From Lacrimispora xylanolytica (lineage in GTDB: Bacteria; Bacillota; Clostridia; Lachnospirales; Lachnospiraceae): a stretch of 64,000 nucleotides of DNA. The stretch lies in NCBI RefSeq assembly GCF_026723765.1, contig NZ_CP113524.1:186001-250000 (forward strand), given 5' to 3'. Each line of letters opens with the position of its first letter. The first letter of the stretch is position 1. The notes under the pieces were generated by a model, which was not told the origin of the DNA, made no database searches, and was given only the letters and a program-made list of their open reading frames with translations. The position numbers were made by a program, and so were the translations under genes. Positions 49,371-58,305 of this stretch are shown in pieces.

Positions 49371-50270
49371 ATGAAATTAGTTACATACGAGGTTGACCGG
49401 AGAAGAGATATCGGGGTCATGAGTAAGGATGAGACATGGGTCTTTCCTCTCAGGGCTTTTGGTATGGAGTACAAGGAGATGCTGGAGGTTGTAAAAGGAC
49501 TGAGCCAGTCAGAACTTGATTTACTGGAGCATGCTTCCGGGCTAGACCCATACAGCAACAACATTGTGGGAGCTGCTATGAGAAAAGAAGTAAAGCTTAT
49601 GGCTCCAATCTGCAGACCAGAGCAGGATATCATCTGTCTGGGGATCAATTACATGGAACATGCTGAGGAATCCGCACGCTTTAAAAAAGAACAATTCGAT
49701 GGAACACGCGCCAATGCGGTTTATTTCTCCAAACGGGTGAATGAGGCCGTTGGCCCTTATGGAGACATAGAAAGCCACAGTGACATGGTGGATAGCCTGG
49801 ATTATGAGGCAGAGCTGGCCGTGATCATTGGAAAAGACGCGAAAAATGTACCGGCAGAAAAAGCCAGAGATTATATCTTTGGTTATACCATCATCAACGA
49901 TGTAAGCGCCCGCAACGTGCAGAACAAACACAAACAGTGGTATTTTGGAAAGAGCCTTGACGGTTTTACGCCTATGGGTCCTTGCATTTTGACAGCAGCA
50001 TCCCTTTCCTATCCTCCGGAGCTTAGCATTCAGTCTAAGGTAAACGGAGAGCTGAGACAGGACAGTAACACAAAGCTTATGATCTTTCACATTGATCAGA
50101 TTATCAGTGAATTATCAAAGGGAATGACTCTTCGTGCGGGAACCATTATCTCCACCGGAACTCCAAAAGGAGTTGGGATGGGATTTGAACCTCCTAAGTT
50201 TCTACAGGTCGGAGACGAAGTGGAATGTAAGATCGAGGGCATCGGTTCCATCATTAATAAAGTAGTTTAA
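49371..50270 (+). CDS. Fumarylacetoacetate hydrolase family protein
   Basis: 299 residues with the FAH C-terminal catalytic domain: IICLGINYMEHAEES, metal ligands in DYEAELAVIIGKDAKN and IFGYTIINDVSARN, and STGTPKGVGMG. The N-terminal part (MKLVTYEVDRRRDIGV) is the usual DUF2437-like cap. Members are acylpyruvate hydrolases, oxaloacetate decarboxylases or decarboxylase/isomerases; the substrate is not readable. It is 12 bases after glpP and probably co-transcribed. Confidence 0.85.
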   Translation: MKLVTYEVDRRRDIGVMSKDETWVFPLRAFGMEYKEMLEVVKGLSQSELDLLEHASGLDPYSNNIVGAAMRKEVKLMAPICRPEQDIICLGINYMEHAEESARFKKEQFDGTRANAVYFSKRVNEAVGPYGDIESHSDMVDSLDYEAELAVIIGKDAKNVPAEKARDYIFGYTIINDVSARNVQNKHKQWYFGKSLDGFTPMGPCILTAASLSYPPELSIQSKVNGELRQDSNTKLMIFHIDQIISELSKGMTLRAGTIISTGTPKGVGMGFEPPKFLQVGDEVECKIEGIGSIINKVV

Positions 50271-50293
50271 CAAAGAAAGTACGTTTACTTTAG

Positions 50294-50389
50294 AATCCTC
50301 CAATAAGGATGTTTACGAAAATCATAATTGTTTAGAGCATTCAGACGATTACCGATAACATGTAAATAATCATATTTGGAGGATTTTTT
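50294..50389 (+). terminator. Intrinsic terminator with long loop
   Basis: AATCCTCCAA (50294-50303) pairs perfectly with TTGGAGGATT (50376-50385), followed by TTTTC. The loop of about 70 bases is AT-rich; I see no riboswitch signature in it. Confidence 0.6.
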
Positions 50390-50525
50390 CTATCTGAAAT
50401 GCGCATGCAACTGGTATGTATTTTACTGGTTTTCTGTCTGTATAATGCACCTTGTCCCGGTGGTCATGATGTTATAATGTTCCTGTCTGAAAGAACAGGT
50501 AGATGAACGAGGCAGGAGGAACATT

Positions 50526-51719
50526 ATGTACACATTGGTAATTAACTGCGGAAGCTCTTCCCTTAAATTCCAGTTAATCGAGAAGGAATCAGAGGAAGTG
50601 ATGGCAATTGGACTTTGCGAACGGATTGGAATTGAAGGAAGCATGGTCACGTACCAGAGAAAGGGCGAAGAAAAGAGTGTGATGAAAGCTTCTATGCCCA
50701 CGCACAAAGAAGCAGTTAACATGATGCAGAAATTGCTTACCGATGAACAGTCGGGTTTGATAAAGAGTTTAAACGAAGTGGGCGCCGTGGGACACAGAGT
50801 GGCCCATGGAGGAGAGATTTTTACATCCTCCGCGCTCATCACAGAGGAGACATTAAAAGCCATTGAAGAGTGCTGTGCATTAGCTCCCCTTCATAATCCA
50901 GCCAGTCTGACCGGAATTCGTGCCTGCAAAGAGCTGATGCCAGACACTCCCATGGTAGCAGTATTTGATACGGCATTCCATCAGACCATGCCGGAGATGT
51001 CTTATCTCTATGGGATTCCATATGAATATTATGAGAAATACAAGGTACGAAGATATGGATTTCACGGAACCAGTCACAGCTATGTTTCCATGAGGGCGGC
51101 AGAGTATCTGAACAGGAATTATGAGGACATGAAGATTGTCGTATGTCATCTGGGGAACGGTTCCAGTATTTCAGCCGTACAAAATGGAAAGTCCGTGGAT
51201 ACAAGCATGGGATTTACTCCTTTGGAAGGGCTCTTAATGGGAACCAGGAGCGGAGACATTGATCCTGGTGCCATACAGTTTCTCATGATGAAAGAGGAGC
51301 TGACCATTGCTGAGATGCTTGACGTATTAAACAGAAAATCTGGTGTGCTTGGTGTGTCCGGAGTATCCAGTGATTTTCGTGATATTATGAAGGCAGCAGA
51401 AGAAGGAAATCACAGAGCGCAGACAGCCCTTAATTCCTTTACATACCGGGTCGTAAAATATATTGGGGCCTATGCGGCAGCTATGGGGGGAATCGATGCC
51501 ATTGTGTTCACCGCAGGCGTTGGAGAAAATGATGGAAGTATAAGAAAGAAGATTTGTAATCAGCTTGCATTTTTAGGAATTGGTTTGAATGAAGAGGCGA
51601 ATTCAAAGAGAGGAAGCGAGCAGTTAATCTCAACCTCTGATTCAAACGTAGCAGTCTTAGTGATTCCTACCAATGAAGAATTAGCAATTGCCAGAGAGAC
51701 AATTTCTATTGTTCAGTAA
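50526..51719 (+). CDS. ackA: Acetate kinase
   Basis: Forms ATP from acetyl phosphate (also propionyl phosphate in many strains). 397 residues, full length: VINCGSSSLKFQLIE, HRVAHGGE, VFDTAFHQTMP, RRYGFHGTSH, VVCHLGNGSSISAV, GLLMGTRSGDIDPG and FTAGVGENDGSIR are all in place. No pta gene is adjacent; its acyl phosphate could come from the PduL-type enzyme encoded 11 kb downstream. GCAGGAGG ribosome site. Confidence 0.96.
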   Translation: MYTLVINCGSSSLKFQLIEKESEEVMAIGLCERIGIEGSMVTYQRKGEEKSVMKASMPTHKEAVNMMQKLLTDEQSGLIKSLNEVGAVGHRVAHGGEIFTSSALITEETLKAIEECCALAPLHNPASLTGIRACKELMPDTPMVAVFDTAFHQTMPEMSYLYGIPYEYYEKYKVRRYGFHGTSHSYVSMRAAEYLNRNYEDMKIVVCHLGNGSSISAVQNGKSVDTSMGFTPLEGLLMGTRSGDIDPGAIQFLMMKEELTIAEMLDVLNRKSGVLGVSGVSSDFRDIMKAAEEGNHRAQTALNSFTYRVVKYIGAYAAAMGGIDAIVFTAGVGENDGSIRKKICNQLAFLGIGLNEEANSKRGSEQLISTSDSNVAVLVIPTNEELAIARETISIVQ

Positions 51720-51768
51720 TCCATGTATCAATGGATACTAATAAATAAGCAAAAGGAGAAGGAAAGAA

Positions 51769-52653
51769 ATGAGTATTTTTGCTTTAATCGGGGCGTTTGG
51801 CGGAGGCGTTATTGGGGCTTATTTAGGAGCACTTCCAGCATTTATACTAACTGGAGTACTTGCACTTGCAGGAGCGGCGGTGGCAATGGCAGGAGGAGCG
51901 GATGTAACCTTAAGCTACGTTACATTTGGTTCTTATCTGGGTCCTCATGTTGCCTTTGCAGGCGGAGTTGCGGCTGCAGCTTACGCAGGAAAAAAGAAGC
52001 TTTTAAAAAGCGGCACGGATATTTTAACCCCTCTCTTCGGATTGTCTGATCCTATGACCCTCATTGTGGGCGGAGTGTTTGGAATCCTTGGATTTGTCAT
52101 TCATTATCTTGCAGGAGGCGTCCTAAAGTTAAATACGGATCTTCCGGGTATTACGGTTATTGTATCCGCTCTCATCGCACGTTTTGCATTTGGAAGCACT
52201 GGTCTCATGGGAAAGGTGCAGCAAGGGGAAAAAAGGACCTATATCTCAGGAGGAAAAGAACTTTCCTGCCTGATACTGCTTGGTGCCGGAATCGGGACTG
52301 CCACTGGATTTGTGTATCAGACCATGGCAGCAGCAGGAGCACCGGAAGCAGTGACTGGAAACTTTCCCGTCCTTTGTTTTGGGATCGCAGCACTTTCTTT
52401 AATATTTGCCCAGACAGGTTTTGGTGTTCCCTCCACCCATCACATTGCCCTGGTCTCCGCGTTAGCGGCAGTGCTATCCGGCAATCCCCTGATGGGAGTG
52501 TTGTTTGGTATTTTGACCGCGCTGTTTGGTGATTTTGTGGGAAGGACATTTAACAGTCATTGTGATACCCATGTGGATCCTCCTGCATGTACCATTTTTA
52601 TCTTCACCTTTCTTGTAAATATATTATTTGGAAACGGTTTTTTCCTGACCTAA
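51769..52653 (+). CDS. Multi-pass membrane protein of unknown function
   Basis: 294 residues, about nine glycine- and alanine-rich transmembrane helices starting immediately at the N-terminus (FALIGAFGGGVIGAYLGALPAF). Recognisable conserved-looking polar sites are GADVTLSYVTFGSYLGPHVAF, GVPSTHHIAL and SHCDTHVDPPAC near the end, which could form a substrate or metal site. I cannot name a family with confidence. The gene is 49 bases after ackA and may be co-transcribed, so a carboxylate transporter is conceivable but unproven. Confidence 0.7.
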   Translation: MSIFALIGAFGGGVIGAYLGALPAFILTGVLALAGAAVAMAGGADVTLSYVTFGSYLGPHVAFAGGVAAAAYAGKKKLLKSGTDILTPLFGLSDPMTLIVGGVFGILGFVIHYLAGGVLKLNTDLPGITVIVSALIARFAFGSTGLMGKVQQGEKRTYISGGKELSCLILLGAGIGTATGFVYQTMAAAGAPEAVTGNFPVLCFGIAALSLIFAQTGFGVPSTHHIALVSALAAVLSGNPLMGVLFGILTALFGDFVGRTFNSHCDTHVDPPACTIFIFTFLVNILFGNGFFLT

Positions 52654-52663
52654 TCCGTAAAAA

Positions 52664-52703
52664 AATAAGCATGACCTGTTTAGCAGCGGGTCATGCTTAT
52701 TTT
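52664..52703. terminator. Bidirectional intrinsic terminator
   Basis: AATAAGCATGACC (52664-52676) pairs perfectly with GGTCATGCTTATT (52689-52701), flanked by an A-run on the left and T residues on the right, between convergent genes. Confidence 0.85.
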
Positions 52704-52706
52704 GCG

Positions 52707-53168
52707 TTATGGGCAGCTGGCCGCAGCGTGTCTGGCTACGGCAATATCCTGCTCTGTTGTGCCGCCTGACACACCTAGTCCGCCAAGGAAGCGACCGCCA
52801 CTGGTCAAGGGGACACCGCCTCCAAAGACGCAGAATTTTCCGGGGTGGGTCTGCTGGAGACCGTAAAGAGGCTGTCCCGGAAGAACGGTCCTGCCCGCTT
52901 CTTCGGTGGAGATGCGCAGGGCAGCCGCAGTATATGCTTTTGCATGGGAAACCGATATTGCGGCAAGGAGGGAATCATCCATACGGTGCATGGCAACCAT
53001 GTTTCCTCCGTCATCCACCACGGTAAATACCATGGCAACGTGAAGTGACCTTGCCATCTCTTCCCCTCGCTTCATAATACTTAAAGCCTCTTCTAAAGTC
53101 ATGCGCTCACTTTTTAAGGCTTCAATGACAGCCGCTGCAATTTCTCCCGCCATTTGGGAATCACTCAC
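52707..53168 (-). CDS. HbpS/GlcG-like protein (PduO C-terminal family)
   Basis: 153 residues from GTG 53168 (AAGGAGGT six bases upstream). The fold signature is FTVVDDGGNMVAMHRMDDS, ISVSHAKAYTAA, GGVPLTSGGRFLGGLGVSGG. This domain occurs at the end of PduO, in HbpS (heme binding) and in many diol-utilisation loci. It is divergent from the microcompartment operon beginning 505 bases away and probably belongs to it functionally. The ligand (heme or cobalamin-related) is not shown by the sequence. Confidence 0.85.
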   Translation of the reverse strand: MSDSQMAGEIAAAVIEALKSERMTLEEALSIMKRGEEMARSLHVAMVFTVVDDGGNMVAMHRMDDSLLAAISVSHAKAYTAAALRISTEEAGRTVLPGQPLYGLQQTHPGKFCVFGGGVPLTSGGRFLGGLGVSGGTTEQDIAVARHAAASCP

Positions 53169-53335
53169 AAGAATACCTCCTTATAGGGACTTTCATGGAC
53201 TTAACATCATTATATAAGGGAAGCCTTTTGCTTTCAATTACAGTACAATCCGAAAAAAGGGACAATCCAATACAGATGATGTAAAATGCGGAGGTTTCAA
53301 AAATACATGAAATCAGTCTGTAGATTACTGGAATC

Positions 53336-53576
53336 TTAAGTCTCATTGTCAGGGGTTGTCTGAACGCTCATTGCCCCAATCTCCACGCCCCGCTTCGTCA
53401 CCTTCATATGAAGCAAATCTCCCACAAAGTGACGTACATCTTGAAACAGGCAGTTTTCAGACACCCCTAAGATGAACATATGAGACAAAAGGTTCTGGCA
53501 CCTTAAGCCCTGATTTAAGAGGGGTTAAAAGCATGGATATCAGGTCAGGATAGAAGAAGTCTGGATTGTACAACTT
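53336..53576 (-). pseudogene. Possible frameshifted gene remnant upstream of the diol dehydratase
   Basis: Two overlapping minus-strand frames look protein-like: one gives YNPDFFYPDLISMLLTPL and runs to a stop near 53458; the other gives SENCLFQDVRHFVGDLLH, then MKVTKRGVEIGAMSVQ, ending at 53338. Joined near 53460 they read as one C-terminal stretch of about 78 residues with no start codon context. I do not recognise the family. It lies where a regulator of the locus might be expected. The rest of the 53169-53673 gap holds only a weak promoter-like pair (TTGTAC, 16 bases, TAATAT at 53566-53593). Confidence 0.4.
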
Positions 53577-53673
53577 TTATGTTTTAATAATATTTCAGTA
53601 TTTTCACCTGGATGGGATATGATGTGGACAGAGGAATCAGCCAAAAACTTATTAGGTAGAAGGAGGATATTTT

Positions 53674-56196
53674 ATGCTTGCAAAAGGGTTTACAGAGCCA
53701 ACGGAGCGTATAAAAAAACTGAAAAGAGCTATTGTGGATGCAATTCCATATGTTGAATCAGAACGAGCTGTTTTAGTAACAGAATCTTATAAAGAGACGG
53801 AAGGGCTGTCTCCGATTATGAGGAGAGCAAAGGCCGCGGAGAAGATTTTTAACAGTCTTCCAATCACCATTCATGACAATGAACTGATTGTGGGTGCAAT
53901 TACAAAGAACCTCCGTTCCACCGAAATCTGCCCTGAATTTTCCTATGATTGGGTAGAGAAAGAATTTGATACCATGGCAACCAGAATCGCGGACCCATTT
54001 CAGATTCCAAAGGAGACTGCAGCAGAGTTAAAGGAAGCATTTAAGTACTGGGATGGAAAGACTACCAGTGCCCTGGCAGATTCCTATATGTCCCAGGAGA
54101 CAAAAGACTGCATCAGCAATGGTGTATTTACCGTAGGAAACTATTTCTATGGCGGCGTGGGACACGTGTGCGTGGATTATGGCAAAGTTTTAAAAATCGG
54201 ATTTACCGGTATTATCCGTCAGGTCATGGAAGCAATGGCAAAGCTTGATACCAGTGATCCGGATTATATTAAGAAGAAAAATTTCTATGAAGCCCTCATC
54301 ATTACATATACGGCAGCCACTCGGTTCGCACATCGTTATGCAGAAAAAGCAAGAGAGATGGCAGCGGTTTGTCTCGATGCGAAAAGAAAAGCAGAACTGC
54401 TTCAGATTGCAGCAAACTGCGACAAGGTTCCCAAGCAGGGTGCAACGAACTTCTATGAGGCATGCCAGTCCTTCTGGTTTGTACAGATTCTGCTTCAGAT
54501 TGAAGCCAATGGACATTCCATCTCACCAGGACGTTTTGACCAGTACATGAATCCCTATCTTGCCATGGATAAAGACATTTCCCATGAGTTTGCACAGGAA
54601 CTGGTAGACTGTGTATGGGTCAAGTTAAATGATATCAATAAGACCAGAGATGAAGTTTCTGCCCAGGCATTTGCTGGATACGCAGTATTCCAGAACTTAA
54701 TTGTAGGCGGTCAGACAGAAGACGGACTGGATGCAACGAATGAAATGTCTTATATGTGTATGGAGGCGGTTGCACATGTTAAACTCCCTGCACCATCATT
54801 CTCCATTCGTGTGCATCAGAACACACCGGACGAATTCCTTTACCGCGCCTGTGAGCTTACCCGTTTAGGCCTTGGTGTCCCTGCCATGTATAACGACGAA
54901 GTAATTATTCCTGCACTCTGCAACAGAGGCGTATCCTTAGCAGATGCAAGAAATTACTGTATCATCGGTTGTGTGGAGCCACAGTGTCCTCATAAAACAG
55001 AAGGTTGGCACGATGCCGCATTCTTTAATATTGCAAAGGTCCTTGAAATCACTCTGAATAACGGAAAAGTTGGGGATAAGCAGTTAGGTCCTGTAACAGG
55101 AGATATTACCTCCTTTACCAATTTAGAGCAGCTTTTCGAGGCCTACAAAAAGCAGATGGAGTATTTTGTTTACCATCTTGCAGAGGCAGATAGCTGTGTG
55201 GATTATGCCCATGCAGAACGTGCACCCCTTCCATTCTTATCTGCTTTGGTGGATGACTGTATTGGCCGTGGTAAGAGTGTTCAGGAAGGCGGGGCAATCT
55301 ATAACTTTACCGGACCACAGGCGTTTGGTGTTGCTGATGCAGGAGATTCCCTTTGTGCGATCAAGAAGCATGTGTTTGAAAACAAAGAGATTACCATGGC
55401 ACAGTTAAAAGAAGCGCTTGATCATAACTTTGGCAACTGCTGTGACAAGACTTGTTCTTTAGCGGAATCTACGGATGAAGACAGAATTTATGAAGCAGTA
55501 AAGAGAATTTTAAGCAATAACGGTTCCATCAATCTTGCTGATTTACAGGCACAGTTGAGCAAGCCTCAAAAAGAAGCTTCAGGCAGCAAGGAAGACTATG
55601 CGCAGATTAAGAGAATTCTTGAGAATACGCCATGGTTTGGTAACGATGAAGACGAAGTGGATATGATTGCAAGACGCTGCGGACAGATTTATTCCTATGA
55701 AGTTGAGAAATACAAAAACCCAAGAGGCGGTCAGTTCCAGGCAGGATGCTATCCTGTATCCGCCAATGTATTGTTTGGTAAGGATGTAGGAGCCCTTCCT
55801 GACGGAAGACTGGCGAAAGCACCTCTTGCAGACGGAGTATCCCCAAGACAGGGAAAAGATACCAATGGTCCCACTGCGGCTGCCATGTCAGTTTCTAAAC
55901 TGGATCATGCAAACTATTCAAACGGAACCTTATATAACCAGAAATTCCTTCCATCAGCCCTTGCTGGAGATGAAGGCTTAAAGCATTTTGCTTCCATTGT
56001 ACGTTCTTACTTTGATCACAAGGGAATGCATGTGCAGTTTAACGTAATCGACCGTGATACCCTTCTTGCGGCTCAGAAGGATCCGGATCAGTACAAGGAT
56101 CTTGTAGTCCGAGTCGCTGGCTACAGTGCGCAGTTTACTGTGCTTGCAAAAGAAGTTCAGGATGACATTATAAGCCGTACCGAGCAGACGTTATAA
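53674..56196 (+). CDS. Glycyl radical diol dehydratase (B12-independent)
   Basis: Signature enzyme of the microcompartment, 840 residues. Active-site positions coincide in number with Clostridium butyricum glycerol dehydratase: His164 (GGVGHVCVDY), His281-Ser282 (NGHSISPGRFD), Cys433 and Glu435 (IIGCVEPQ), Asp447 (TEGWHD). The glycyl radical is Gly816 in RVAGYSA. The TEGWHD segment distinguishes it from choline TMA-lyase. It should dehydrate 1,2-propanediol to propionaldehyde, or glycerol to 3-hydroxypropionaldehyde; the sequence cannot decide. It carries about 53 extra residues at about 592-645 relative to the shorter enzyme. Start ATG after GGAGGATA. Confidence 0.92.
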   Translation: MLAKGFTEPTERIKKLKRAIVDAIPYVESERAVLVTESYKETEGLSPIMRRAKAAEKIFNSLPITIHDNELIVGAITKNLRSTEICPEFSYDWVEKEFDTMATRIADPFQIPKETAAELKEAFKYWDGKTTSALADSYMSQETKDCISNGVFTVGNYFYGGVGHVCVDYGKVLKIGFTGIIRQVMEAMAKLDTSDPDYIKKKNFYEALIITYTAATRFAHRYAEKAREMAAVCLDAKRKAELLQIAANCDKVPKQGATNFYEACQSFWFVQILLQIEANGHSISPGRFDQYMNPYLAMDKDISHEFAQELVDCVWVKLNDINKTRDEVSAQAFAGYAVFQNLIVGGQTEDGLDATNEMSYMCMEAVAHVKLPAPSFSIRVHQNTPDEFLYRACELTRLGLGVPAMYNDEVIIPALCNRGVSLADARNYCIIGCVEPQCPHKTEGWHDAAFFNIAKVLEITLNNGKVGDKQLGPVTGDITSFTNLEQLFEAYKKQMEYFVYHLAEADSCVDYAHAERAPLPFLSALVDDCIGRGKSVQEGGAIYNFTGPQAFGVADAGDSLCAIKKHVFENKEITMAQLKEALDHNFGNCCDKTCSLAESTDEDRIYEAVKRILSNNGSINLADLQAQLSKPQKEASGSKEDYAQIKRILENTPWFGNDEDEVDMIARRCGQIYSYEVEKYKNPRGGQFQAGCYPVSANVLFGKDVGALPDGRLAKAPLADGVSPRQGKDTNGPTAAAMSVSKLDHANYSNGTLYNQKFLPSALAGDEGLKHFASIVRSYFDHKGMHVQFNVIDRDTLLAAQKDPDQYKDLVVRVAGYSAQFTVLAKEVQDDIISRTEQTL

Positions 56197-56229
56197 AGGG
56201 TTCCGGCATAGAAAAAGAAGGGAGTCGGC

Positions 56230-57147
56230 ATGGAGTCAATTAATTATAATCTGACGGGAACCGTATTTGATATCCAGCGGTTTTCCCTGCACGATGGTCC
56301 GGGAATCCGAACAATCGTATTTTTAAAGGGTTGTCCTCTCTCCTGCCAGTGGTGCAGTAATCCGGAATCCCAGAGTATGAAGCCGGTCATGATGTATAAA
56401 AAAGATGAGTGCATTCATTGCGGACGCTGTATCAATGTGTGCAAAGCAGGAGCCATCAGCACGGAAAATGAAAACTGGATAGACAGAAAAATATGCATCA
56501 GCTGCGGAGAATGCGCCAATGCATGTCCGGCAGGAGCCCTTGTTTCTAAAGGAAAGACCATGTCCGTTCAGCAGGTGATACGGGAGTTAAAAAAAGATGC
56601 CACTACTTACCGCCGCTCCGGAGGGGGAGTCACCCTCTCTGGCGGTGAGCCACTGGTGCAGTATGAGTTTGCAGCAGAGATTTTAAAAGCCAGTAAGGGG
56701 CAGGGCTGGAACACTGCCATTGAGACCACCGGAATCGGAACGGAAGAAGCGGTAGAACAGGTTATCCCATATGTAGATACGGTTCTTTTGGATATCAAGC
56801 ATATGGACCCGGAACAGCATAAGCGGTTTACGGGAGCGGACAATGATGTGGTATTAAAAAATGCTCCCCATATTACCCAGATATCAGATACGGTAATCCG
56901 GGTTCCTGTGATTCCAGGTTTTAATGATTCCCTGGAGGCAATTGGTGAAATTGCAGCATATGCAAAGACCCTGACAGGTATCAGAACCATACACCTTCTT
57001 CCCTACCATTCCTTTGGAGAAAACAAATATGAGCTGTTAGGGAAGAAGTACGAACTGGAACATGTTAAGCCACTGAATCCGGAAGATCTTACAGAGTGTA
57101 AGGAAGTTGTGGAAAAGTACGGTTTTCGGTGCGTAATTGGTGGATAA
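56230..57147 (+). CDS. Glycyl radical enzyme activase (radical SAM)
   Basis: Installs the glycyl radical on the diol dehydratase using S-adenosylmethionine. 305 residues. The radical SAM motif is CPLSCQWC (Cys35, Cys39, Cys42). A ferredoxin-like insert holds two more [4Fe-4S] sets, CIHCGRCINVCKAG and CISCGECANACPAG. GGGVTLSGGEPLVQ is the SAM-contacting segment. It starts 33 bases after the dehydratase and resembles PflA/DhaB2-type activases. Confidence 0.94.
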   Translation: MESINYNLTGTVFDIQRFSLHDGPGIRTIVFLKGCPLSCQWCSNPESQSMKPVMMYKKDECIHCGRCINVCKAGAISTENENWIDRKICISCGECANACPAGALVSKGKTMSVQQVIRELKKDATTYRRSGGGVTLSGGEPLVQYEFAAEILKASKGQGWNTAIETTGIGTEEAVEQVIPYVDTVLLDIKHMDPEQHKRFTGADNDVVLKNAPHITQISDTVIRVPVIPGFNDSLEAIGEIAAYAKTLTGIRTIHLLPYHSFGENKYELLGKKYELEHVKPLNPEDLTECKEVVEKYGFRCVIGG

Positions 57148-57173
57148 ATTCAAATTGAGAATGGAGGAAAAGA

Positions 57174-57947
57174 ATGGATCAGCAGTTAATTGAAAAAGTA
57201 ATGAAACAAGTATCTGATGAGCTTGGAATCAAGAAAGAAACAACACGTCCGGCAGCAAACGGAATCGGGATGACTGAATTTGTGGGAACTGCCATTGGCG
57301 ATACCATAGGACTTGTAATTGCCAGTGTTGACCCAATGCTTGCCGGGGCTATGAAATTAGGCAAGTACCGTTCGGTTGGTATTATTGGGGGCAGAGTCGG
57401 AGCCGGCCCCCAGATATGGGCTGTAGATGAAGCAGTAAAGGCAACCAATACAGAGATTATTTCTGTAGAGCTTCCAAGAGATACCAAAGGCGGAGCCGGA
57501 CACGGAAGTTTAATCTATATCGGTGCAGAAGATGTATCTGATGCCAGAAGAGCAGTGGAAATCGCACTTCAGGTACTGCCAAAATACTTTGGAGATGTTT
57601 ACTCCAATGATGCAGGACATCTGGAATTCCAGTATACGGCAAGAGCCAGCTACTGTCTGGAAAAGGCACTTGGAGCACCAGTAGGCAAGGCATTTGGAAT
57701 GACCTGTGCAGGTCCCGCAGCCATTGGTACTGTTTTAGCAGATATTGCAGTAAAAGCAGCCAATGTTGAAGTGGTAGGCTATAGCTCTCCGGCATCAGGA
57801 ACCAGCTATTCCAACGAGGTAATCCTAACCTTTACCGGAGATTCCGGAGCAGTAAGGCAGGCCGTGCGGGCCGCCATCGAAGCAGGCAAGAAAATGCTTG
57901 GAGCCTTGGGAGATGAACCAAAGACCTCTGAGACCCCTTACATTTAA
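57174..57947 (+). CDS. Microcompartment shell protein, BMC-T (PduB-like)
   Basis: 257 residues with two tandem BMC folds: GLVIASVDPMLAGAMKLGKYRSVGIIG and, in the second half, the GKAFGMTCAGPAAIGTVLADIAVKAANVEVVGYSS region. It forms pseudohexameric trimers in the shell. The first about 40 residues (DQQLIEKVMKQVSDELG) form an amphipathic helix and linker, as in PduB, where the N-terminus links shell and cargo. The ATG follows GGAGGAAAAG, 26 bases after the activase. Confidence 0.92.
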   Translation: MDQQLIEKVMKQVSDELGIKKETTRPAANGIGMTEFVGTAIGDTIGLVIASVDPMLAGAMKLGKYRSVGIIGGRVGAGPQIWAVDEAVKATNTEIISVELPRDTKGGAGHGSLIYIGAEDVSDARRAVEIALQVLPKYFGDVYSNDAGHLEFQYTARASYCLEKALGAPVGKAFGMTCAGPAAIGTVLADIAVKAANVEVVGYSSPASGTSYSNEVILTFTGDSGAVRQAVRAAIEAGKKMLGALGDEPKTSETPYI

Positions 57948-57984
57948 CTAAAAAAACATTCAGGAATCATAAGGAGGCTTTACA

Positions 57985-58263
57985 ATGAGCGCAGATGCAT
58001 TAGGTATGGTAGAGACAAAAGGCTTAATAGGAGCAATTGAAGCAGCAGATGCAATGGTAAAATCAGCAAACGTGACATTAGTTGGATATGAAAAAATCGG
58101 TTCAGGACTTGTAACTGTTATGGTAAGAGGAGATGTTGGAGCTGTAAAGGCAGCAACAGATGCAGGGGCTTCCGCAGCAGCATCCGTAGGCGAGCTTGTT
58201 TCTACTCATGTAATTCCACGTCCTCATACTGATGTTGAAAAGGTTCTTCCAACTCTTCAGTAA
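57985..58263 (+). CDS. Microcompartment shell protein, BMC-H (PduA-like) 1
   Basis: 92-residue single-domain hexameric shell protein: [55 protein letters not shown]. It is about 80 percent identical by eye to the BMC-H at 62716, so one is a recent duplicate. The pore loop carries the KIGSGL motif of PduA-type hexamers. GGAGG ribosome site. Confidence 0.95.
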   Translation: MSADALGMVETKGLIGAIEAADAMVKSANVTLVGYEKIGSGLVTVMVRGDVGAVKAATDAGASAAASVGELVSTHVIPRPHTDVEKVLPTLQ

Positions 58264-58305
58264 ATATGGTTATGGGGCGATGATAGCCCCGTTACCAGAA
58301 ATGAG

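Noticed and set aside
53674-56196. Choline trimethylamine-lyase (CutC)
   Set aside because: The residues after Cys433-Glu435 read PQCPHKTEGWHD, the diol-dehydratase form with Asp447, not the choline-lyase pattern. His164, His281 and Ser282 also match glycerol dehydratase.
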